Assembly: GCA_031401815.1 (NCBI GenBank)
Contig: JANNRW010000383.1
Span: forward strand, 1 to 11,445
Direction: 5' to 3'
Source: JANNRW01 sp031401815
GTDB taxonomy: Bacteria; Desulfobacterota; Desulfuromonadia; Geobacterales; DSM-12255
Length of the DNA: 11,445 bases
Position 1 is the stretch's first letter. Each line of letters starts with the position of its first letter. A program made the translations under genes and the position numbers. Of this stretch, positions 5,740-11,445 are shown piece after piece. Below the pieces are notes generated by a model. That model made no database searches and was not told the origin of the DNA. It saw only the letters and a list, made by a program, of their open reading frames with translations.

Positions 5740-7022
5740 TCGACAACCTGTTCAAGCAGGGAGAAAAAATTGGGGAAAGATGTAGCTATGCATTCAGTAT
5801 CAAGCACCGTGCAAGGGCCGGTAGCAACAAGCCCGGCAATCAGCATCGACATGGCAATACGGTGATCACCGCAACTGTCGGCAGTAAAGGTGGTGATCGG
5901 TGATCCGCCATAAACCACCATACCGTCGCTGGTCTCTTCGACCTTTACACCCGCAAGCCGCAGATTGTCAGCCATTGCCTTGATCCGGTCGGTCTCCTTT
6001 ACCCTCAGTTCAGAGGCTTCACTGACAACTGTCCGTCCGGATGCGCAGGCAGCCGCTACAGATATGACCGGAAATTCATCTATGGCACGGGGGATCAGAT
6101 CACCACCTATCTCTATGCCGTGCAGGCGGGACGACTCCACCAGAAGATCAGCCACCGGCTCGCCGGAAACTTCACGCTGGTTGAGAAGTGAGATCTTCCC
6201 CCCCATGAGGGTCAGAATATCGATGACCCCTGTTCGTGTCGGATTTACCCCTACTCCACGTATCAGGAGCCGGGCTCCGGGCACAATCAGCCCGGCAACC
6301 ATGAAAAAGGCTGCCGAGGAGATATCGCCAGGGACTGTTATCTCCTGCCCTGTCAATTCTCGCCCCCCCCGGATTCGAACCTCAGTACCGGTACGCTCAA
6401 GGTCGGCACCAAAATAGCCAAGCATCCGTTCCGAGTGATCCCGGGAAAGATGAGGTTCGCGAACCACCGTCTCACCGGCTGCATAGAGAGCTGCCAGAAG
6501 TATGGCGGATTTCACCTGGGCGCTGGCTATCGGTGAATCGTAGACAATACCGGTCAGGCTGCTCCCGGTAATGGCAAGAGGAGCTTTTTCGCCCCCCGCT
6601 CTCCCTCCGATCCTGGCACCCATCCGGGCAAGAGGGGTTACCACCCGCCGCATCGGCCTGCGGCGCAGATACTGGTCTCCGGTCAGGACTGAAAAAAATG
6701 ACTGGCCTGACAACAGTCCGGCAAGAAGACGGATAGATGTGCCTGAATTGCCACAATCAATCAGATCCTCGGGCTCTTTGAGGCCATGCAGACCCCTGCC
6801 ATGAATGGTGAGGGTTACTCCGTCATCCTCAATCAACACCCCCATTGCCCTGAAAGCATTCAGGGTGGCAAGATTATCTTCACCTCTCAGAAAACCGGTA
6901 ACAGTGGTTATACCTTGCGCAATCGCGCCAAGCATGATTGAGCGGTGTGAAATCGACTTGTCTCCGGGAACTGTAATCTCACCCTTTAAAGCAACAGCAG
7001 GTCTGACTGTATAACTGTTCAC
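5736..7022 (-). CDS. aroA: 3-phosphoshikimate 1-carboxyvinyltransferase (EPSP synthase)
   Basis: AroA joins PEP and shikimate-3-phosphate to give EPSP, the step before chorismate synthase. Numbered from the chosen start, VPGDKSISHRS (18-28) holds the substrate-binding Lys and Arg. GNSGTSIRLL (91-100) is the PEP loop with its Gly retained, and SAQVKSAILLA (167-177) is a substrate loop. The catalytic Asp of DEFPV is at 315, the Glu of LRVKETDR at 343, and DHRIAMS is at 386-392. I place the start at GTG 7022, giving 428 residues, because GGAGG lies five bases upstream, it follows the tyrA stop by 13 bases, and the N-terminus NSYTVRPA fits the family. A longer frame to 7142 would overlap tyrA by over 100 bp. 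A G8 run (complement of 6363-6370) lies in the coding region. Confidence 0.96.
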   Translation of the reverse strand: MNSYTVRPAVALKGEITVPGDKSISHRSIMLGAIAQGITTVTGFLRGEDNLATLNAFRAMGVLIEDDGVTLTIHGRGLHGLKEPEDLIDCGNSGTSIRLLAGLLSGQSFFSVLTGDQYLRRRPMRRVVTPLARMGARIGGRAGGEKAPLAITGSSLTGIVYDSPIASAQVKSAILLAALYAAGETVVREPHLSRDHSERMLGYFGADLERTGTEVRIRGGRELTGQEITVPGDISSAAFFMVAGLIVPGARLLIRGVGVNPTRTGVIDILTLMGGKISLLNQREVSGEPVADLLVESSRLHGIEIGGDLIPRAIDEFPVISVAAACASGRTVVSEASELRVKETDRIKAMADNLRLAGVKVEETSDGMVVYGGSPITTFTADSCGDHRIAMSMLIAGLVATGPCTVLDTECIATSFPNFFSLLEQVVE

Positions 7023-7035
7023 CAAAACCTCCGGA

Positions 7036-7896
7036 CTATAAAATACTTTCGCGATGCTGTTTTGAATCTGCAAAAAACCGCTCCAGCCCGTCGGCATCGG
7101 ATGTTGCAACCAGATTGCGGAGTTCTGAGTAGCTGGCAGCAAAAAAATCCATCATCTCAAGAACTGCTTCCCTGTTCTGGAGAGCAATATCGCGCCACAT
7201 GACCGGATCCGAGGAAGCAATTCTGGTAAAATCCCGAAACCCGCCAGCAGAGTATTTGAGTATGTTTTCATCGCACCGGTCATATGTACCGACGGCATTT
7301 ACCAGAGAGTAGGCTACCATATGCGGAAGATGCGAGATAGCCGCTACCACCTTGTCATGCTTTGAAGGGTTCATCAGCACCACTTCGCTACCTGCAAGCT
7401 CCCACATCCTGACAACTTTCCTGAGAGAGTTCTGGTCACTTCCGTCAGTCGGGGTAACTATGCAGCGCTTCCCCTTGTACAGAGTTGAAAAGGATGCATC
7501 AACTCCGGACTTTTCCGTACCGGCAATCGGGTGTCCGCCGATAAAGTGACACCCTTGTGGCATGAGCTGCTCACAGGAGGCCACAATCTCTTCCTTCACA
7601 CTACCACCATCAGTAACAGTACAGCCTGGCGCAAGGGAAGAAGCAATCTCTCGCAGAATACCTGCAATCGTACAGACCGGAGTGGCGAGAAAAACCATGT
7701 CAGCCCCTGCAACACCGGCAGCAGGATCATGCTCAAAGCGGTCGATAACCCCGAGCTCCACTGCGCGCTCAAGATTGGCTGCTCCTCGTCCGATACCTAC
7801 GACTTCGCCAACCTCCCCCTTTTCGCGCAGGACTCTCGCAAGAGAGCCTCCGATAAGCCCGACACCAATAATTGCCAAACGATTGATCAGCGGCAT
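7036..7896 (-). CDS. tyrA: Prephenate dehydrogenase
   Basis: TyrA oxidatively decarboxylates prephenate to 4-hydroxyphenylpyruvate on the tyrosine branch. The 286-residue protein opens with a Rossmann motif GVGLIGGSLA (11-20). It continues with the FLATPV strand (69-74), DGGSVKEEI (96-104), the substrate motif GGHPIAGTEKSG (120-131, H122), the ISHLPH segment (187-192, H189) and the FRDFTRIA loop (220-227). There is no chorismate mutase domain and no C-terminal ACT domain. I chose ATG 7896, one base after the pheA stop, over an ATG at 7935 that would overlap pheA by 38 bp and add residues unlike the family. With pheA and aroA adjacent, the gene belongs to a compact aromatic amino acid cluster. 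Cofactor preference (NAD or NADP) is not decided here. Confidence 0.95.
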   Translation of the reverse strand: MPLINRLAIIGVGLIGGSLARVLREKGEVGEVVGIGRGAANLERAVELGVIDRFEHDPAAGVAGADMVFLATPVCTIAGILREIASSLAPGCTVTDGGSVKEEIVASCEQLMPQGCHFIGGHPIAGTEKSGVDASFSTLYKGKRCIVTPTDGSDQNSLRKVVRMWELAGSEVVLMNPSKHDKVVAAISHLPHMVAYSLVNAVGTYDRCDENILKYSAGGFRDFTRIASSDPVMWRDIALQNREAVLEMMDFFAASYSELRNLVATSDADGLERFFADSKQHRESIL

Positions 7897-7897
7897 A

Positions 7898-8980
7898 CTA
7901 TTTAGCCCTCGGGTAGGAGCCCAGAATCTTGACAAACTGGCAGTAGCCCTTCAGCTCATGCACAGCCGCTTCGACTGCTGGCTCGGAAACATGGCCGATC
8001 AGATCCAGAAAAAAGATATACTCCCACGCTTTTTTCTTCATGGGACGCGACTCTATCTTGCAGAGGTTGACCCCCCGGCTCGCAAACGGCTCCAGCATCC
8101 TGTAGAGAATGCCGGGCTCGTCCTTTACGGCAAACATGAGAGAAGTCTTGTCATTTCCGCATTTATCGGCAAGCTTTTTCCCAATCACCAGAAAACGGGT
8201 AAAATTGTTCACCTGATCCTCGATTCTCTCCCTGACAATTTTGAGATCATAAATCGAAGCAGCATATTCACTTGCAATGGCAGCAGCCGAGTAATCCTCG
8301 CTCACAATCTGGGCGGCCATGGTCGTGGAAGCAACATCGACCAGCGGCAGATGCGGAAGATTCTCTTCAAGCCAGTTGCGGCACTGAGCCAGCGGCTGCG
8401 GGTGAGAGTAGACCTTTTTGATATCCTCCATCCGGCCGGTTTTGGAGAGCAGATAGTGCGAAATCTCGAGCAGGATCTCCGAGCCGATCTTCAGCTCGCT
8501 CTCCATGAACATGTCGAGTGTATGCGAAACCACCCCTTCGGTAGAGTTCTCAACCGGCACGACCCCGTACTGGGCGCGCCCTTTTTCAACCTCTTCAAAA
8601 ACAGCAGGAATCGATTTCTGTGGCACAAGTTCAGCCGCCAGGCCGAACTGCTGCAGAGCTGCGAGGTGCGAAAATGTAGCCTTTGGCCCCAGAAAAGCGA
8701 CCCGCATCGGCGCCTCAAGCGCAAGCGAAGCAGAGATGATCTCGCGAAAGACACTCCTGATCGATTCACTCGGAAATGGCCCCCTGTTTGCTGCGGTCAG
8801 GCGGGCATAGATCTCCCTTTCACGATTCGGGACATAGAACTCGCTGCTTTGAGACTGCTTGAGCCGCCCGACATCCATGACCAGTCTGGCGCGTTCGTTT
8901 AGCAGATCAAGTATCCTGTTGTCAATGGAATCAATCGACTCGCGCAGACCATCAAGAGATATTCTTTTATCATTCGGCAT
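7898..8980 (-). CDS. pheA: Bifunctional chorismate mutase/prephenate dehydratase (P-protein)
   Basis: The 360-residue protein turns chorismate into prephenate and then phenylpyruvate. Residues about 8-90 form an AroQ-type chorismate mutase (LRESIDSIDNRILDLLNERA, then K41 and NREREI). Residues 93-270 are the prephenate dehydratase domain with VPVENSTEGVV (141-151), SHPQPLAQC (192-200) and the catalytic NNFTRFLVI (258-266). Residues about 280-355 are an ACT domain with DEPGIL (287-292) and KIESRP (308-313), the motifs that bind phenylalanine for feedback inhibition. GAGG lies six bases before ATG 8980. It is the first gene of the long minus-strand block, followed by tyrA after one base. A leader of about 240 nt separates it from a candidate promoter. 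Confidence 0.97.
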   Translation of the reverse strand: MPNDKRISLDGLRESIDSIDNRILDLLNERARLVMDVGRLKQSQSSEFYVPNREREIYARLTAANRGPFPSESIRSVFREIISASLALEAPMRVAFLGPKATFSHLAALQQFGLAAELVPQKSIPAVFEEVEKGRAQYGVVPVENSTEGVVSHTLDMFMESELKIGSEILLEISHYLLSKTGRMEDIKKVYSHPQPLAQCRNWLEENLPHLPLVDVASTTMAAQIVSEDYSAAAIASEYAASIYDLKIVRERIEDQVNNFTRFLVIGKKLADKCGNDKTSLMFAVKDEPGILYRMLEPFASRGVNLCKIESRPMKKKAWEYIFFLDLIGHVSEPAVEAAVHELKGYCQFVKILGSYPRAK

Positions 8981-9224
8981 TTATGCCTCACAGGGGAGTT
9001 TGATCCGGTAAATCAAGAGGAAGGACAATTTAACGCAAGGAGCAGAAAAAGGCAATCTTTACATCTTCTTTAAGATCAACAGTTTCTGAAGTATTCCAGC
9101 TCCGCCTTCAGGGATGAAAGGGATAATGGCGGATAAGGTCTGAAACTTGACGAGCTCTTTTTCGGGTTAAACCCGGAAGCCTGTGGTAGATTCTATTCGT
9201 AACTGCACCACGTAGAGTTAGCAC
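8981..9224 (-). other. Untranslated leader region of pheA, no gene seen
   Basis: Between the candidate transcription start near 9218 and pheA I see no leader peptide rich in Phe codons and no hairpin followed by a U-run. A minus-strand open frame without a start codon ends at TGA near 9077 (tail LKAELEYFRNC). A CGGGTT-T-AACCCG palindrome is at about 9162-9175. Either may be a relic or chance. The rest, up to the diguanylate cyclase stop at 9371, is empty apart from the promoter. Confidence 0.4.
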
Positions 9225-9251
9225 ATTATAGCGACGGCTAATTAGTGTCAA
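9225..9251 (-). promoter_or_regulatory. Candidate sigma-70 promoter for the pheA operon
   Basis: On the minus strand TTGACA (9251-9246) and TATAAT (9230-9225) both match the consensus exactly, but the spacer is 15 bp, shorter than the usual 16-18. Transcription would begin near 9218, about 240 nt before pheA. No other promoter as good is seen upstream of pheA. Confidence 0.55.
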
Positions 9252-9370
9252 TATTTGAAGGGATGAGTAATTCGAATAAAAACTATACCCACGCGACGGC
9301 GAAACGTTGCGACAGGAAGCAGGAAGACCTTGAATCTGCCCGCAGAAAAAGCGGATTTAACGGATAATGC

Positions 9371-10162
9371 TTACACTCCTTCGGCACCCATAGCCGGTAT
9401 GGTTGCCATGCTGGCAACGCGGTTCCGACCCTCACTCTTGGCTGCATAGAGTGCCTTGTCTGCAAGGGTCAACAGCTCTTCCGGTGTTTTCCCCGGCAAG
9501 GGCTGAAGAGCGGCAACACCGAGACTGATGGAGACATGTCCCCAGGCAGGATGCTGGTGAGGAATCGCCAGATCAGCAACAGCAACCCGCATGATTTCGG
9601 CAAGAGCTTCTGCCTGCTGGCAAGTGGTTTCAGGAAGAATTGCGACAAATTCTTCTCCACCATAGCGAGCCACGAGATCAGTGGAGCGGCGGCATGAATC
9701 ATGAAGAGCCTTGGCAACACGACAGAGACATCCATCCCCTTCAAGATGGCCGTAGAGGTCGTTAAAGGTCTTGAAAAAATCAATATCGATCATGACTGCC
9801 GCCAGCGAATGGCCGCTGCGCAGGGCACGGTTCCATTCGTGCTCCAGAAAAACAGAAAATGCCCAGCGATTGGCGATTCGGGTAAGACCATCCAGAGATA
9901 AGCGTTCATGGGCAATAATCAAATCATCCTTGGCTCTTGTCAGATCATGAATCATCTCTTCCAGGCGATACTCGCGGGCTCCAACCTTTACAGCCATCAT
10001 GCCGAACGCTTCGGCAAGACGCGCAATTACCGGAGGATATTCCGTGCTATTGGTCATGGTAAATATTTTTCGCTCATTCTCTTCATAGCGACCCATGGAG
10101 AGGTTTTCAGCAACTACAATCAACTGCTCCAGCATATTTTCTTCCAGTGGGGAAAGAGCCAT
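9371..10162 (-). CDS. GGDEF-domain diguanylate cyclase
   Basis: The 263-residue protein would make cyclic di-GMP from two GTP. The GGDEF domain runs from about 88 to 255: DGLTRIANRW (91-100), the metal-binding MIDIDFFKTFND (124-135), YGHLEGD (137-143), the active-site GGEEF (168-172) and SISLGVA (211-217). RSTD (159-162), five residues before GGEEF, is an intact I-site for product inhibition. Residues 1-85 have no membrane segment or signal peptide; ARLAEAFGMMAVKVGAREYR and the following helix look like a HAMP-like or coiled-coil dimerisation segment. The protein is therefore cytosolic and its input is unknown. GGAGG lies just upstream of ATG 10162. It is divergent from the toxin-antitoxin pair and separate from the pheA operon, with no partner gene. 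Confidence 0.93.
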   Translation of the reverse strand: MALSPLEENMLEQLIVVAENLSMGRYEENERKIFTMTNSTEYPPVIARLAEAFGMMAVKVGAREYRLEEMIHDLTRAKDDLIIAHERLSLDGLTRIANRWAFSVFLEHEWNRALRSGHSLAAVMIDIDFFKTFNDLYGHLEGDGCLCRVAKALHDSCRRSTDLVARYGGEEFVAILPETTCQQAEALAEIMRVAVADLAIPHQHPAWGHVSISLGVAALQPLPGKTPEELLTLADKALYAAKSEGRNRVASMATIPAMGAEGV

Positions 10163-10229
10163 GTTTTACCTCCAGATCTGGATTGTTGCCGCAATGTTCA
10201 TAAAGTGATTCGGGGTCAGATTTCAATTT

Positions 10230-10277
10230 TCAAGGGCTGAATTCACAGTCACTTTCCAAAGAACATTTTGTCTCCAT
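10230..10277 (-). CDS. Possible 15-residue leader peptide or truncated gene start
   Basis: ATG 10277 is preceded at four bases by GGAGG (10286-10282) and encodes METKCSLESDCEFSP before TGA (10230-10232). The two cysteines and hydrophilic character look like the start of a real protein rather than chance. After the stop the DNA turns into a segment ending in TGACCCC. It may be a gene whose 3' part was replaced by a repeat insertion, or a small regulatory peptide before the diguanylate cyclase. Expression is unproven. Confidence 0.25.
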   Translation of the reverse strand: METKCSLESDCEFSP

Positions 10278-10323
10278 ATCTCCTCCGGGTATTTATTTGA
10301 ACAACGACCGGTCATAAGGTTGA

Positions 10324-10503
10324 CCAGTCCGCCCCCTCCATGCAGGGACTAGCCTCCCGGCGGGAGCTGCTCTATTGGTACTTCTTGTTGCTGGCGACGT
10401 CAATGAAATTAACAGACTTATCATGGATGTCCCCGGTACTCCGCAATGGCTTTTACTTACAATAGGGCAGCGAGTCCAGCAGCGTGTGGCGAAAATGAAA
10501 TAG
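10324..10503 (+). pseudogene. Possible 3' tail of a lost plus-strand gene
   Basis: A plus-strand frame is open for 59 codons after TGA 10321-10323 and stops at TAG 10501-10503. It has a hydrophobic stretch (AALLVLLVAGDVNEINRLIM) and ends in WLLLTIGQRVQQRVAKMK, which looks like a natural protein tail. It has no plausible start, and a terminator follows about 60 bases later. I recognise no family; chance cannot be excluded. Confidence 0.22.
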
Positions 10504-10536
10504 GAGCTGGAAATCTATTAAAACAGTAAATCATAG

Positions 10537-10560
10537 AATAATAAGATGCATCTCATTATT
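10537..10560. repeat. 24-bp imperfect palindrome
   Basis: AATAAT (10537-10542) and ATTATT (10555-10560) flank the perfect core AGATGCATCT (10544-10553), with a single A/C mismatch between them. It lies just before the terminator and about 65 bp before the toxin start, so it could be an operator for a transcription factor or an extension of the terminator structure. Confidence 0.6.
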
Positions 10561-10562
10561 TT

Positions 10563-10589
10563 GGCCGGGCAAACACCCCGGCCATTTTT
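10563..10589 (+). terminator. Factor-independent terminator
   Basis: GGCCGGG (10563-10569) pairs with CCCGGCC (10577-10583) over a 7-base loop and is followed by ATTTTT. It would stop plus-strand transcription arriving from the left, isolating the toxin-antitoxin promoter that begins four bases later. The relic frame ending at 10503 may be its original gene. Confidence 0.8.
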
Positions 10590-10592
10590 CTA

Positions 10593-10620
10593 TTGAACAC
10601 TGCACCAATTATGGTACACT
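10593..10620 (+). promoter_or_regulatory. Promoter of the toxin-first toxin-antitoxin operon
   Basis: TTGAAC (10593-10598) and TACACT (10615-10620) are separated by 16 bp. The start point would fall at or within a base or two of the toxin ATG at 10627, and no Shine-Dalgarno sequence lies before that ATG. The toxin transcript would then be leaderless. Confidence 0.5.
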
Positions 10621-10626
10621 TCTGAC

Positions 10627-10983
10627 ATGAAACAGCCCATGTTTATTCTTGCAGTGAATTTTTATTGTACCGATTCCGGTAATGAGCCAGTACGCGACTG
10701 GCTCAAAGAACTCACCCGAGACGATAAGCGAATTATAGGAGAAGACATCAAAACAGCCCAGCTTGGCTGGCCGTTGGGAATGCCTCTTATCAGAAAAATG
10801 GACAAGAATTTATGGGAAGTCCGCTCGTCCTTGCCGGACGGAATAGCGCGGGTATTCTTTACCGTTGATGGAAGCCAGATGATTCTGCTTCATGGATTCA
10901 TCAAGAAATCAAATAAGACACCACAAAACGAACTTAAAACAGCAACGGCAAGATTAGGCAATTATTGGAGGAGTAAAACATGA
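10627..10983 (+). CDS. Toxin of a type II system, Gp49/HigB-like (RelE superfamily)
   Basis: The 118-residue protein matches the phage-derived Gp49-like/HigB toxin family. It has SGNEPVRDWLKELTRDDKRI (17-36), IGEDIKTAQLGWPLGMPLIR (37-56), KNLWEVRSSLPDGIARVFF (60-78) and MILLHGFIKKSNKTPQNEL (85-103). The LWEVRSxLPxGIARVxF and LLHGFxKKxxKTP motifs are diagnostic. Such toxins cleave mRNA on the ribosome. Toxin precedes antitoxin, and the genes overlap by four bases (ATGA, 10980-10983), as in HigBA modules. The first ATG (10627) has no ribosome binding site; ATG 10639 (residue 5) has none either, so weak or leaderless translation of the toxin is likely. Confidence 0.9.
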   Translation: MKQPMFILAVNFYCTDSGNEPVRDWLKELTRDDKRIIGEDIKTAQLGWPLGMPLIRKMDKNLWEVRSSLPDGIARVFFTVDGSQMILLHGFIKKSNKTPQNELKTATARLGNYWRSKT

Positions 10984-11261
10984 GCACCATTCATACAGGA
11001 TCTAACTTCGACGATTTTCTGCAAGAGGAAGGTTTGCTGGCGGATGTAGAAGCAGCAGCAATCAAGCGGGTTGTCGCGTATCAGATTGAACAAGAGATGC
11101 AGAAATCAAACCTAACAAAAACTGCACTTGCACTCAAGATGCACACAAGTCGATCGGCACTGGACAGATTGCTCGACCCAGGGAATGTTTCTGTAACTCT
11201 GCAAACATTGGAAAGAGCCGCACTGGCACTTGGTAAAAGATTAAAAGTAGAACTTGCCTGA
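10980..11261 (+). CDS. XRE-family (HigA-like) antitoxin
   Basis: The 93-residue protein carries a helix-turn-helix of the Cro/C1 (XRE) class at about 41-66, with NLTKTALALKMHTSRSALDR followed by LLDPGNVSVTLQTLERAALA. It ends with a strand-like GKRLKVELA. The N-terminal 35 residues (FDDFLQEEGLLADVEAAAIK) likely contact the toxin, as in this family, rather than a C-terminal tail. A GGAGGAG site sits within the toxin gene end, about six bases before the ATG, so the antitoxin should be translated more strongly than the toxin. It would neutralise the adjacent HigB-like toxin and repress the shared promoter. It stops 43 bp before the insertion-sequence end. Confidence 0.9.
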   Translation: MSTIHTGSNFDDFLQEEGLLADVEAAAIKRVVAYQIEQEMQKSNLTKTALALKMHTSRSALDRLLDPGNVSVTLQTLERAALALGKRLKVELA

Positions 11262-11304
11262 AATCGCCCGACATTCGGCACCAATCAAATTCAGCGCTAC
11301 TACC

Positions 11305-11445
11305 TGCGTATTCCGCACCAAGTCGGCCACCTATTCCGATTGAAGTCGGCCACTGATTCCGATTGAAGTCGGCCACTGATTCCGATTGAAGTCGGCCACC
11401 TATTCCGATTGATCTCGGCCACCCCCTGAGTAGTTCGCACCATCC
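11305..11445 (-). mobile_element. End of an IS21-family insertion sequence (continues off the right edge)
   Basis: The segment begins TGCGTATTCCG and then repeats a 23-bp unit containing AGTCGGCCAC and ATTCCGATTG. IS21-family elements begin with TG and carry several terminal copies of such motifs, which bind the IstA transposase. From memory, GTGGCCGACTT...CGGAAT arrays follow istB in related elements. This would be the istB-side end, with the genes on the minus strand beyond 11445. No transposase codons are visible in the window, so the family call rests on the repeats. Confidence 0.6.
11320..11422. repeat. Tandem array of a 23-bp unit
   Basis: Four full units occupy 11320-11342, 11343-11365, 11366-11388 and 11389-11411, followed by a partial copy (CTCGGCCAC, 11414-11422). 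Units 1 and 4 are identical, as are units 2 and 3; the types differ at two positions (CCTATT versus CTGATT). Confidence 0.95.

Larger units (their letters stand above)
10163..10626. other. Intergenic region with relic frames and regulatory structures
   Basis: This 464-bp stretch has no intact gene. It holds a 15-codon minus-strand frame (10230-10277), a GGGGTCAG-containing segment near 10212-10226 that resembles short dispersed repeats, the inverted repeat CTCCC-GGC-GGGAG near 10354-10366, the tail of a plus-strand frame (to 10503), a palindrome (10537-10560), a terminator (10563-10589) and the promoter of the downstream toxin gene. A weak minus-strand promoter-like pair, TTGACG (10403-10398) and TACCAA (10380-10375) with a 17-bp spacer, might serve the diguanylate cyclase gene. 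Confidence 0.45.

Noticed and set aside
7023..7142. N-terminal extension of aroA by 40 codons
   Set aside because: It would overlap the conserved end of tyrA; GTG 7022 has a good GGAGG site and matches the family start.
7897..7935. N-terminal extension of tyrA by 13 codons
   Set aside because: It overlaps the pheA end and adds residues ahead of the Rossmann strand that are not typical; ATG 7896 follows the pheA stop directly.
7562..8902. 446-codon plus-strand frame across tyrA and pheA
   Set aside because: It is the antisense shadow of two clearly conserved genes; composition is odd and no family motifs are present.
9160..9178. CGGGTT/AACCCG hairpin in the pheA leader as an attenuator
   Set aside because: The loop is only one base in the full pairing and no U-tract follows on the minus strand.
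9283..9465. 60-codon minus-strand frame at the end of the diguanylate cyclase gene
   Set aside because: It overlaps the GGDEF domain in another frame and has no start signal.
10230..10232. TGA read as selenocysteine joining the short frame to the sequence up to 10162
   Set aside because: The continued frame has no family support and no selenocysteine insertion structure is evident.
11134..11376. 80-codon minus-strand frame over the 23-bp repeats
   Set aside because: Its reading of the repeat array and the antitoxin antisense is not a plausible protein.
11320..11422. CRISPR array
   Set aside because: The 23-bp units are directly adjacent with no unique spacers.

Overview
The window looks like a chromosomal segment of a Deltaproteobacterium, most likely Geobacter or a close relative (Geobacterales). 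The basis is the minus-strand gene order pheA-tyrA-aroA-cmk-ispH-rpsA-ihfB, which I recall from Geobacter genomes, together with the six-domain S1 protein and a soluble GGDEF protein. The genus is an inference; no database was searched.

Layout. Positions 1-1933 are an accessory, decayed region. It holds the end of an unknown plus-strand reading frame, then minus-strand fragments of a Fic-like gene, a rhuM gene and an SbcD/Mre11-type nuclease gene. Next come an intact Phd/ParE-type toxin-antitoxin pair, a degenerate reading frame, and the first 19 codons of a tyrosine integrase that ends at an early stop. This lies beside the 3' end of a tRNA-Leu(UAA) gene (1934-2020), so I read it as the remains of an integrative element that used this tRNA as its attachment site.

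Positions 2020-9251 are a housekeeping block, all on the minus strand. A consensus-like promoter at 9225-9251 precedes pheA (chorismate mutase/prephenate dehydratase), tyrA (prephenate dehydrogenase), aroA (EPSP synthase), cmk (CMP kinase), ispH (last step of the MEP isoprenoid pathway), rpsA (ribosomal protein S1), ihfB (IHF beta) and tRNA-Leu. Spacing is tight, with overlaps or 1-62 nt gaps. The first clear factor-independent terminator is after the tRNA (1875-1902). The block thus joins aromatic amino acid synthesis, nucleotide and isoprenoid supply, translation and a nucleoid protein.

Positions 9371-10162 encode a soluble diguanylate cyclase with an intact GGEEF motif and I-site. The 464-bp gap after it contains a 15-codon minus-strand reading frame with a Shine-Dalgarno-like sequence, the tail of a broken plus-strand frame, a palindrome and a terminator. 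Positions 10627-11261 hold a second toxin-antitoxin pair, toxin first (Gp49/HigB-like toxin, XRE antitoxin), on the plus strand. The window ends in a 23-bp tandem repeat array that resembles the terminal repeats of IS21-family insertion sequences.

No clearly new multi-gene system is visible. The most interesting part is the tRNA-linked graveyard in which only the toxin-antitoxin pair looks intact.
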